A DNA stretch of 64,000 nucleotides from an uncultured Saccharospirillaceae bacterium. GTDB lineage: Bacteria > Pseudomonadota > Gammaproteobacteria > Pseudomonadales > Oceanobacteraceae. Below, piece by piece: positions 26,249-34,146 of the stretch. The stretch is from positions 62,001 through 126,000 of the forward strand of contig CANNFT010000009.1 in the NCBI GenBank assembly GCA_947503895.1, read 5' to 3'. The position numbers and the translations under genes are program-made. Position 1 is the stretch's first letter. Each line of letters opens with the position of its first letter. Under the pieces are notes generated by a model that was not told where the DNA came from, did not search any database, and saw nothing but the letters and a program-made list of their open reading frames with translations.

Positions 26249-27136
26249 ATGACCCTAGATCAGCTCAAATCATTGCAAGCCATTGTTGAGGGAGGCTCTT
26301 TACGAGCCGCTTCAGAAAGCCTAAACCGCACGCCCCCCACCATCAGCGTGGCCATTAAAAATCTTGAAGAAGAGTTAGGTCTGAAAATATTTGACCGTGA
26401 CCAATACCGAAATACCCTCACCCCTCAGGGTAAAAAATTGTACGAGCAAGCCAAATTGGTTTTAAGCCAAGCTCAGACGTTACAAAAACTCGCCACGCAA
26501 TTAGTGGCCGGAGAAGAAACCGAAGTGGGCATAGCATTTACCTCGGCCATTCCAGTCTCCCCTATTATCAGAACCATTCGCCAATGTAAGGAAGAGTTTC
26601 CCGCCACTCGGCTGGAAGTGTATTCTGAGATTGGATTAGGGCCCATGGAGCTTTTAGAAAATGGGCAAGCGTCTATCGTGATCATTCCTTGGATGCAAAA
26701 CAATCACAAACTTGAATCTATTCACTTCATGAACATGCGCTTTAAATCCGTTATTGCTGCTGATTCTCCCTTATTGAAAAATTATGATGCTGTGCCCAAA
26801 GCGATTATGAAACGCTATCCACAGGTAATTATTGGCGGGCGCCTATCTTCCTCTAAAAATTATGGTGTGCTGGAAGGGGGTGATCAATGGCGGGTAAATG
26901 ATTTCCAAACAAAAAAAGAAATTATTATGCAAGGTATGGGCTGGGGCAGCTTACCCGAACACTTAATTAAGGAAGAGCTTGCACAAGGTTTGCTGGCCCC
27001 CATAAAAGTAGAAGGTGACCCTGATATTCCCAATATTGAATTGCGGGTGGCAAGATTAGAAGGCGAGCCGGTGGGGCCAGTTGCACAACGACTGTGGCAC
27101 TTATTTCAACAACACAATGAAAAAAAGAAAAATTAA
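26249..27136 (+). CDS. LysR-family transcriptional regulator
   Basis: 295 residues. The N-terminal winged helix-turn-helix is MTLDQLKSLQAIVEGGSLRA then RTPPTISVAIKNLEEELGLK and IFDRDQYRNTLTPQGKKLYE. A coiled linker and a substrate-binding domain of periplasmic-protein fold (about 90-290) follow. Arranged back to back with the FAD oxidoreductase, it is likely to control that gene and itself from the shared 230-base spacer, which is AT-rich. The inducer is unknown. Confidence 0.92.
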   Translation: MTLDQLKSLQAIVEGGSLRAASESLNRTPPTISVAIKNLEEELGLKIFDRDQYRNTLTPQGKKLYEQAKLVLSQAQTLQKLATQLVAGEETEVGIAFTSAIPVSPIIRTIRQCKEEFPATRLEVYSEIGLGPMELLENGQASIVIIPWMQNNHKLESIHFMNMRFKSVIAADSPLLKNYDAVPKAIMKRYPQVIIGGRLSSSKNYGVLEGGDQWRVNDFQTKKEIIMQGMGWGSLPEHLIKEELAQGLLAPIKVEGDPDIPNIELRVARLEGEPVGPVAQRLWHLFQQHNEKKKN

Positions 27137-27487
27137 AGACTCTTAAAAATGCCAGCTCAATGTTGAACCTGTTTTTAAGGCGAGAACATAAAACACGATT
27201 CGTTAATTAAATGCGCTTACACTCCGACTTTTTACTCTGCTGTTTTTACCATTTTAAAGCCACCAGCACCATTCAAGCGAAGCGTATTTAGGCACATTAA
27301 GCATTACTCGAATTGAGTGAATCAATAAACTTGAGTTTGCGTGAACAAAAGAGGAGTCATGAGATTGAAGCACTGTAAAATAAGATAATCATTCTTCAAT
27401 GGCACCGGCAAAGCCGGTGCATACTTGACGTCTTATAGGCAATTCACACCTGAACACGGTAAGCGAATCGCAAAGGTTTTCACAAAG
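27137..27487. other. intergenic spacer holding the second repeat
   Basis: No intact gene is seen. About 126 bases separate the LysR stop from the repeat at 27263-27422, and 65 bases follow before the next stop codon. The repeat contains a headless fragment of the spondin-like gene ending in SSEAYLGTLSITRIE and its stop at 27318-27320. Confidence 0.8.
27263..27422 (+). repeat. direct repeat, copy 2 (remnant 3' end of a spondin-like gene plus terminator)
   Basis: About 160 bases matching 24515-24673. The ~20 codons remain in frame to TGA (27318-27320) with one Ile-to-Leu change, but no upstream coding sequence exists. The GCACCGGC-AAA-GCCGGTGC hairpin (27402-27420) is preserved exactly and could act as a terminator for the LysR gene. 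Confidence 0.9.
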
Positions 27488-28300
27488 TTAGGATTTCTTT
27501 TTTAGCGCAGCTTTTGCGATTGCTGCACCGGCACGACGGCCAGCTTTACTCATCGCTAGGTCAAATGCAGCCATTGTCGTTGCATTATACTTTTGACCAT
27601 TTTCCGTCTTATAAAAGTCGATATACTGCTGCAATTCTTCATCTGTCAATGACTGATAACTAAAAATTGTGCTTAGCAAAAACACGGGCTTCATTTGCTC
27701 CATCGCCGGATCCAATTGGCTATCAACCAACTTTGTGATTTGATCAAAAGACATACGCTTATCTTCTGGCATGCTGGCACTCATACCGAACATCATACCT
27801 GCCTGCATGTTGCCCATGATGATCTTCATTTGCTCCTCGGTGTGAGTGACTTTGATATATTCTTCTGCCATGGCAACGCGTTTTGAATTTTTCATCAATT
27901 CAGCCGCTTGGGCCATCATTTTTTGCTGCCCTTCACTCGATGACGCTTCGCTTTCCATCGCAACGATTCGCTGACCCAAGTCGGTGTTTAACCAAGTTAA
28001 AATATTACTGATTTCTTTTTCACTCAGTGCTAAGCCTAGATACTCTCTAAAATCTGCCTTCATAAGCGCTGGTTGAAAACTCTCCACCATCAGTTTTTCC
28101 ACCACGGCGAGATTTTCATTGCCTTTATCCTGAGCAGCGGCCTCGCTGACACTTTCAGCCATCAGCTCCTGAAAATTATCAATCACTTCATTGATACCTG
28201 ATTTTTCCATCAGTGCTTCAACAGAAGCTTGTGCAAAGACCACTGATGCCTGCATAAACATCCACAGTAGCAGGCTGACTTTTGTAAAACGGCTTAACAT
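27488..28300 (-). CDS. secreted DUF2059-domain protein
   Basis: About 270 residues with a signal peptide ending near SVVFAQA. The domain is all-helical, with features of DUF2059: SLTDEELQQYIDFYKTENGQ preceded by FREYLGLALSEKEISNILTW. It contains many Met, Glu and Lys. Function unknown. The ATG at 28300 has AGGAAG six bases upstream; upstream in-frame starts lack this. It follows the 312-residue secreted protein by 60 bases, same direction, probably one transcript. Confidence 0.75.
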   Translation of the reverse strand: MLSRFTKVSLLLWMFMQASVVFAQASVEALMEKSGINEVIDNFQELMAESVSEAAAQDKGNENLAVVEKLMVESFQPALMKADFREYLGLALSEKEISNILTWLNTDLGQRIVAMESEASSSEGQQKMMAQAAELMKNSKRVAMAEEYIKVTHTEEQMKIIMGNMQAGMMFGMSASMPEDKRMSFDQITKLVDSQLDPAMEQMKPVFLLSTIFSYQSLTDEELQQYIDFYKTENGQKYNATTMAAFDLAMSKAGRRAGAAIAKAALKKKS

Positions 28301-28360
28301 GACTTTCTTCCTTTTATATGTGCTCAGTGGATCTGAACACCTCAACAATTGAATATGTTT

Positions 28361-29299
28361 CTAATACTGGAAACGATAGGTTTTCAGCTCCGACTTTTCT
28401 TGAATACCTTTCGGTGTCGGAACGGAGGTTAATTTTCGTTCAGTAATGCTATGTGGGTATAAGGTATTGGGTTCGGTAATTATTTCGACTTCTGTCGTAA
28501 TGGTGAACGTCGAGTGCTTTGAGACAGACATGTTAAATTGCTGTTCCAATGCCTGAATGAATTTTTTACCCTCGTCACGGCCCACATAGGAGTAAGCGGT
28601 TAATTTGACACAATTATTCGCTTTCGCTTTTGCATGACAAGGCACCCGTCCGACCAGCGAGAATTCTGAAGACATCGTCACGGGTAAATTCCCTAACATA
28701 GGAATCGGTGCTTGATGTGAGCTGGTGTAGGTTTCGCCGTGTTCCATTTCTGTATCCAACCAAGCACCCACCATGCGACCCCACTCTTCTGAGATACTGG
28801 CCATCAGCTGCTCTTCCGTCGTCATCGCATTGATCATACTTTCAACTTGAGACCGCCTTTTGGCTGGGAGCTGTTGGCTGATGTCCGATAAGCCTGCTCG
28901 AACATTGCTCCGATAAGCTTGCACATTACCTAATTCGACCAATTCACCACTTTTGTTGATGATATAGCTGGGCGAATGCTGGAGCATGGTATTCAAAAAC
29001 GCTCCCATAAAGCCTTTGAATTTCGCATCTTCGCTGATGACTTCGTTTTGCATATCCGTGAATTTTATTTCCATCCCCTTCGCATGAGGCAGGGTATTCA
29101 TGGTGTAGGCGCCCTTAATCGTGGACTGGTTTTGACGACTATCCGTGGTGAATTCGTAGACAACGCCAATTTTTTGGTGAGGCTGCCACTGATAAGTCAA
29201 CGACGTTGAATCTGTTGGCTTTGACTTCACATCGTTTGCTTGCACCATCATCGCTGCGCTAAACAGCAAACATAACGACACCACCCATCCATTCTTCAT
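28361..29299 (-). CDS. secreted protein of unknown function
   Basis: 312 residues with a signal peptide ending near MMVQA. The remainder is soluble and mostly beta/alpha mixed: SLTYQWQPHQKIGVVYEFTT, GMEIKFTDMQNEVISEDAKF, SPSYIINKSGELVELGNVQA and FTITTEVEIITEPNTLYPHS. I do not recognise a family. The internal cysteine pair in RVPCHAKAKANNCV could form a disulfide. It lies upstream of the DUF2059 gene with 60 bases between, so a shared periplasmic role is possible but unproved. Confidence 0.65.
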   Translation of the reverse strand: MKNGWVVSLCLLFSAAMMVQANDVKSKPTDSTSLTYQWQPHQKIGVVYEFTTDSRQNQSTIKGAYTMNTLPHAKGMEIKFTDMQNEVISEDAKFKGFMGAFLNTMLQHSPSYIINKSGELVELGNVQAYRSNVRAGLSDISQQLPAKRRSQVESMINAMTTEEQLMASISEEWGRMVGAWLDTEMEHGETYTSSHQAPIPMLGNLPVTMSSEFSLVGRVPCHAKAKANNCVKLTAYSYVGRDEGKKFIQALEQQFNMSVSKHSTFTITTEVEIITEPNTLYPHSITERKLTSVPTPKGIQEKSELKTYRFQY

Positions 29300-29665
29300 A
29301 AAGCCACCTCATTCAGATCTGCCAGTGTCGTAACTCGCACCTCAGTTTTAGAAGCGGATTCACAGCTGGAATGTTAAAGGGGTCGCATTAGAAAAAATCA
29401 ACGCATCGGAGTCAATCAATTACGTATGTCGAAGCGCAAAAGTTAGAGGCACATCATTATTTCTTGTCAGCTCACCCACCTGAAGGTTCAACCGGCCAAT
29501 CTTCCATTCGCAATGAAGTCATCAAATTATCAAATGTTAAGGCGCTGGACGTCGGTTTATGGACAATAGACGCTATAAAAATGCGTACGTAGATACGCTA
29601 ACAACCAGTAAGTGAGTACACACAAATCTTGAGTGAGTAGTCCTTTACAGATGGAGAGAAAATCA
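29300..29665. other. divergent intergenic region, no gene seen
   Basis: Between the secreted-protein gene and fadH. It must contain both promoters. The inverted repeat GCGTA-CGTAGA-TACGC at about 29583-29598 could be an operator for the fadH side. No coding signal was found on either strand. Confidence 0.5.
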
Positions 29666-31696
29666 GTGTCTGAATTACATAATCTATATCCCAATATGTT
29701 AAAGCCGTTGGATCTTGGCTTTACGACGCTCAAAAACCGCGTATTGATGGGATCGATGCACACCGGTCTCGAGGAAGCACCAAACGGACATGAGCGCATG
29801 GCCGCGTTTTTTGCAGAACGCGCACGCGGCGGCGTAGCATTGATTGTTACCGGTGGTATGGGACCAAACGCAGAGGGCGCTACACACCCGCAAACCAACC
29901 TCATTAAAAATGAAGCAGACGCTCTAGAACACAAACAGATTACTGACGCAGTACACGCCGAAGGCGGTAAAATCTGCATGCAAATTCTGCATACAGGCCG
30001 CTACGCATTTAACCCGAATTCTGTTGCACCATCCGCAGTACAAGCCCCAATCAACCCTTTCAAGCCCAAAGAACTGGATGAAGAAGGCATTGAGCAGCAA
30101 ATTTCAGACATCGTTCAAACAGCCAAATACGCACAAATTGGTGGTTATGATGGCGTGGAAATCATGGGTTCCGAGGGTTACTTCATCAACCAGTTTCTAG
30201 CGAAACGTACAAACCATCGTGACGATCGCTGGGGCGGCGAGTACGAGAACAGAATGCGCCTGGCTGTTGAAGTCGTTCGACGCGTGCGCGAAGCGGTGGG
30301 CGAAGAATTTATCATTATTTACCGACTTTCTATGTTGGATTTAGTAGAAGGTGGCAGCAGCTTTGAAGAGGTCGTGCAATTGGGCCTCGCCATCGAGCAG
30401 GCGGGTGTCACGATTATTAATACGGGTATCGGATGGCACGAAGCACGCATTCCGACGATCGCGACCAAAGTCCCACGCGCCGCCTTTACTTGGGTCACCG
30501 CCAAGTTTAAAGAGGCTCTCAGCGTACCGTTAATCACGTCAAACCGTATAAACACACCAGAAGTCGCGGAAGATGTATTGGCTCGCGGCGATGCCGACAT
30601 GGTGTCTATGGCACGCCCATTCCTAGCGGATTCAGATTTCGTCAAGAAAGCCGAAGAAGGTCGCGCTAATGAAATCAATACCTGTATCGGTTGTAACCAA
30701 GCCTGTCTCGATAACGTCTTCAGCGGCAAAATGACCAGCTGCTTGGTCAACCCTCGCGCTTGTCACGAAACAGAAATACCCATGACCGACGTCACTACCA
30801 AGAAGAAACTGGCGGTTGTGGGTGCCGGCCCAGCAGGATTGGCGTTTGCAGTGACCGCCGCGGAGCGCGGACACGATGTTACTGTGATTGATGGCGGCAG
30901 TGAAATTGGCGGCCAATTTAACGTCGCTAAGCAAATTCCGGGTAAAGAAGAATTTTACGAAACCCTGAGATACTTCAACGTTCAACTCGATAAAAAGCAG
31001 ATTAAGACTCAGTTGAACACCATGGTATCAACCGATGAACTCAATGCTTCCGACTTTGATGAAGTCATCATTGCTACGGGCATCACTCCACGCACACCGG
31101 ACATTGACGGCGTGGATCATCCCATGGTGCTTTCGTACCTAGACGTACTTAAGCACAAAAAACCCGTTGGTAAGCGTGTTGCTGTAATTGGTGCGGGTGG
31201 CATTGGTTTTGACGTGTCTGAGTACCTTTCACATGAAGGTGAGGCAACCAGCCAAAATATTGAAGCATTTATGCGTGAATGGGGCGTAGACATGACCCTA
31301 CAAGCGCGCGGTGGTATTGAAGGTGTTGAACCTCAAGTGACGCCTTCTCCACGTGAAATCTATTTGCTTCAGCGTAAGAAGTCTAAAGTCGGTGCTAAAT
31401 TGGGCAAGACGACGGGTTGGATTCACCGCACAGGCTTGAAGAATAAAGGCGTGAATATGATACCGGCCTGTTCATACGAAAAAATTGACGATCAAGGCTT
31501 GCACATTAAAGTGGGTGAAGAAGCTCGCCTGCTTGAAGTCGACAACGTCATTCTGTGCGCAGGACAAGAACCAGAGCGTTCACTGTCAGAAGGCTTAACG
31601 AAGCCGTTTCATCTCATCGGCGGTGCCGACGTTGCAGCCGAGCTAGATGCAAAGCGCGCCATTGATCAAGGTGTTCGACTAGCCGCTACGATTTAA
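29666..31696 (+). CDS. fadH: NADPH-dependent 2,4-dienoyl-CoA reductase
   Basis: About 676 residues, the usual length for FadH. The N-terminal old-yellow-enzyme barrel starts LKPLDLGFTTLKNRVLMGS and includes GYDGVEIMGSEGYFINQF. A cysteine cluster for 4Fe-4S, CIGCNQACLDNVF and SCLVNPRACHE, follows, then FAD/NADPH domains with LAVVGAGPAGLAFAVTAAER and VAVIGAGGIGFDVSEYL. It reduces dienoyl-CoA intermediates during unsaturated fatty acid beta-oxidation. The GTG at 29666 has GGAG about nine bases upstream; GTG 29633 and ATG 29651 are weaker starts. Confidence 0.95.
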   Translation: MSELHNLYPNMLKPLDLGFTTLKNRVLMGSMHTGLEEAPNGHERMAAFFAERARGGVALIVTGGMGPNAEGATHPQTNLIKNEADALEHKQITDAVHAEGGKICMQILHTGRYAFNPNSVAPSAVQAPINPFKPKELDEEGIEQQISDIVQTAKYAQIGGYDGVEIMGSEGYFINQFLAKRTNHRDDRWGGEYENRMRLAVEVVRRVREAVGEEFIIIYRLSMLDLVEGGSSFEEVVQLGLAIEQAGVTIINTGIGWHEARIPTIATKVPRAAFTWVTAKFKEALSVPLITSNRINTPEVAEDVLARGDADMVSMARPFLADSDFVKKAEEGRANEINTCIGCNQACLDNVFSGKMTSCLVNPRACHETEIPMTDVTTKKKLAVVGAGPAGLAFAVTAAERGHDVTVIDGGSEIGGQFNVAKQIPGKEEFYETLRYFNVQLDKKQIKTQLNTMVSTDELNASDFDEVIIATGITPRTPDIDGVDHPMVLSYLDVLKHKKPVGKRVAVIGAGGIGFDVSEYLSHEGEATSQNIEAFMREWGVDMTLQARGGIEGVEPQVTPSPREIYLLQRKKSKVGAKLGKTTGWIHRTGLKNKGVNMIPACSYEKIDDQGLHIKVGEEARLLEVDNVILCAGQEPERSLSEGLTKPFHLIGGADVAAELDAKRAIDQGVRLAATI

Positions 31697-31967
31697 TGCA
31701 CGCATAAATCTCCTCCAAGGTAGGCAGCGAATTCGCGTTGTCTACCGATGGGCACGGCCTGAATACCCGTCAATTAATGGACTGCCCTTATAATTTTAAC
31801 GAATAAAAAGCCTACCTATCCATTCCGCACTTTTTCAGCATCCTTTCAAAAAACGCCTAAAATTAACTAAGAAGAATGACGAAACTTCGCAGCCTAGATG
31901 CTTGAGTACCATCAATAAGCACCGTGAAAAACACTAAATTAAGTACGGCCGTTGAGTTTCTAACAGC

Positions 31968-32285
31968 ATGATGGGGGCAGTTATGTTTTTTGTATCAAGT
32001 ACCATTCTTATGCTCTATGTCACAGGCATGTCTGCCATTGTGGCAAGCAATGCATTATTACCGCTCATCGCATTTCTTTGTTTCGCTTGGTCGGGGCGCT
32101 GTTTGCAAAAGTATTGCGGTTTTCAATATCTATCCGTCATGACAGGTGGGCCAGAGTACACAACCAAACTAAAAAATGCGGTGAAACGCTCTCAGCTTAG
32201 CGACAAGCAGCGTAACGAAGTGTATAAAAGTTTTGGCTTAGGCACCGGATTATATTTTCTTTGGGTTGCACTGCATTTTATTTAA
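31968..32285 (+). CDS. small membrane protein of unknown function
   Basis: 105 residues. Two close hydrophobic segments at the N-terminus (MFFVSSTILMLYVTGMSAIV, ALLPLIAFLCFAWSG), a basic soluble middle (YTTKLKNAVKRSQLSDKQRN) and a last hydrophobic stretch (GTGLYFLWVALHFI) suggest an inner-membrane protein. No family recognised. An ATG five codons in (31983), after GGGGG, is an alternative start. It stands alone between fadH and the AraC regulator. Confidence 0.55.
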   Translation: MMGAVMFFVSSTILMLYVTGMSAIVASNALLPLIAFLCFAWSGRCLQKYCGFQYLSVMTGGPEYTTKLKNAVKRSQLSDKQRNEVYKSFGLGTGLYFLWVALHFI

Positions 32286-32439
32286 CACTTGATAACCCAA
32301 CGATCGTTTCATGAATGATCATTCGGCTTTTGTATTAAACGCCTACAGTGTGATCGTTGACGGCTTTCTTATGCACGCCGATGAGCCTCTCATACTGCGT
32401 TTTCGCCCACATCTAAAAACACTTTGGTGAAAATGTCTC

Positions 32440-33285
32440 TTGGCACAGCCACGACTTCCTATTAAGGTTCAGCATTCACCATGCAGAGCGTTTTATATGT
32501 GGTCAGCAGGCGCGAGTAGATTGGAGCATCTACGAAAAGATTACCAAACGCATCACCATGATCATCATCAAATCGTGATCGGCGTTCAAGGCAACGTGGT
32601 ATTTACATTACCTGATGGCAGTGAACAGGTGTTCAGCTCAGGCTTTGCATGTTTGCTGCCATCACAATGTGAACATGCTTTCTATGGCTCGGGCGAAAAT
32701 CGGGTACTTGTGGTTGATGTTATTTCTGAAACGATGGATCAAGGGCTCATTGTTGAAAATGAAATCATGGAAAATATTTTCTCTACCCCCTGTTTTATCA
32801 CATTAGATCAATCGCTGGTAAATTTAGTCTCTTCATTAGTCACCGAGCTCGAACGCAGACAAAATGATTTAAAACTACAACAATATATAAGCGGCCTATT
32901 ATTACATTCAATTTATCATCGCGTGGTTTCTGAAAAAATTGAACAAATACAAGATGATCATCGTATCAACATGCAAAAAATAAATGAAATCATTCTCATG
33001 CATTTAAACGAAAAATTGAGTGTCGAAACGTTAGCTGATGTCTGCCATATGAGCACCAGCCAGTTTCATTTACGTTTTCGACAACGAACGGGACAAACCC
33101 CTCACCAATATATTTTAGACAAACGCGTTGAACAGGCCGCATGGCTACTTCAGCATTCTTCTATGACCATCGCTGATGTAGCCATTGACAGTGGATTCAC
33201 CACACAAAGTGCTTTATCACACATTATCAAAGCACGATTTGGTATCTCTCCAGGACAAATGCGCAAACGCTATCAGTCGCAATAA
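32440..33285 (+). CDS. AraC-family transcriptional regulator
   Basis: Up to 281 residues. An N-terminal cupin-like sensor domain with a histidine cluster (YQTHHHDHHQIVIGVQGNVV, FACLLPSQCEHAFYGSG) is followed by the C-terminal double helix-turn-helix: HLNEKLSVETLADVCHMSTS, QFHLRFRQRTGQTPHQYI and MTIADVAIDSGFTTQSALSH. The His-rich entry strand could bind metal or a small ligand. The TTG at 32440 has no ribosome site; the first in-frame ATG is 32497. Target genes unknown; putA and the GNAT gene are nearby but not adjacent in orientation. Confidence 0.88.
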   Translation: MAQPRLPIKVQHSPCRAFYMWSAGASRLEHLRKDYQTHHHDHHQIVIGVQGNVVFTLPDGSEQVFSSGFACLLPSQCEHAFYGSGENRVLVVDVISETMDQGLIVENEIMENIFSTPCFITLDQSLVNLVSSLVTELERRQNDLKLQQYISGLLLHSIYHRVVSEKIEQIQDDHRINMQKINEIILMHLNEKLSVETLADVCHMSTSQFHLRFRQRTGQTPHQYILDKRVEQAAWLLQHSSMTIADVAIDSGFTTQSALSHIIKARFGISPGQMRKRYQSQ

Positions 33286-33313
33286 AGTGCATGTGATTTC
33301 TGCTCTCCAAAAA

Positions 33314-33799
33314 TTACGCACCTTCCGCCAAATCTAACAATGCTTGCCCCGTTAAACGATAGCCTATCCATTCAGGTTGAGGCTTGGCCGACAGTGATTC
33401 GTAAAATTGAATCGCGGGTGTGTTCCAGTCCAACACACTCCATTCAAACCGCCCACATTTTTTATCTACTGCTATTCGCGCTAAATGTTTTAATAGCGCT
33501 TTTCCAGCGCCGGTTCCTCGCGCGGCAGGCGTCACATATAAATCTTCGAGGTATAAACCATTTTTAGCGAGCCAAGTAGAATAATTATAAAAGTACACGG
33601 CAAAACCAATCGGCTCACCTAACTTTTCGCACATCACCGCATACGTACTGGAATTTGGGCCAAAAATAGAAGACTTAATCGTGTCGACGGTTGCCAGCAC
33701 TTCATGCTCGGCCTTTTCGTAAATAGCCAGCTCTCGGATAAATTGTAAGATCACCGCTGAATCGTCCGGCACGGCATTTCGAATCACTAAATCAGACAT
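33314..33799 (-). CDS. GNAT N-acetyltransferase, diamine-acetyltransferase-like
   Basis: 161 residues. GNAT fold with the acetyl-CoA P-loop in LYVTPAARGTGAGKALLKHL. The flanking motifs NGLYLEDLY and RFEWSVLDWNTPAIQFYESL are typical of spermidine/diamine-acetyltransferase-like members. The ribosome site AAGGAG six bases before ATG fixes the start. It may acetylate polyamines or small amines; the exact substrate is not readable. It is divergent from putA and convergent with the AraC regulator. Confidence 0.85.
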   Translation of the reverse strand: MSDLVIRNAVPDDSAVILQFIRELAIYEKAEHEVLATVDTIKSSIFGPNSSTYAVMCEKLGEPIGFAVYFYNYSTWLAKNGLYLEDLYVTPAARGTGAGKALLKHLARIAVDKKCGRFEWSVLDWNTPAIQFYESLSAKPQPEWIGYRLTGQALLDLAEGA

Positions 33800-34146
33800 T
33801 ATTCACTCCTTGTACAGCAACACTCATTGGATATTTTCCACAAATCCTATCATCTCATAACGTCCATCGCACAATGCAAATTTCCAACCCATTGCGTCTT
33901 CGCCATCTACACTTTAAATGCCGAAGATTTTCACTGAACGATTAGGTAGCCCAATCAGGACTATTTGTGACACAAGGGTACTAGATAAACCGAATGACAC
34001 ACAGGCAAGAGGATTTCGCAAAAAATCCAGACATTCTCACAATCCAATAAATAGTCAGATAGGCTAAGGTACAGCCATCATCTGCCCAGCTGCCTGACAG
34101 TCGCACGTTTATCTGTCTGCAAACAACAATAATATAGGAGCCCATG
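33800..34146. other. divergent intergenic region upstream of putA, no gene seen
   Basis: Holds the promoters of the GNAT gene and putA. No coding frame, clear operator or riboswitch fold was recognised. TAGGAG just before 34144 is the putA ribosome site. Confidence 0.5.

Noticed and set aside
32440..32496. TTG at 32440 as the certain start of the AraC regulator
   Set aside because: No ribosome site precedes it; the frame is real but the start remains open between this codon and ATG 32497.
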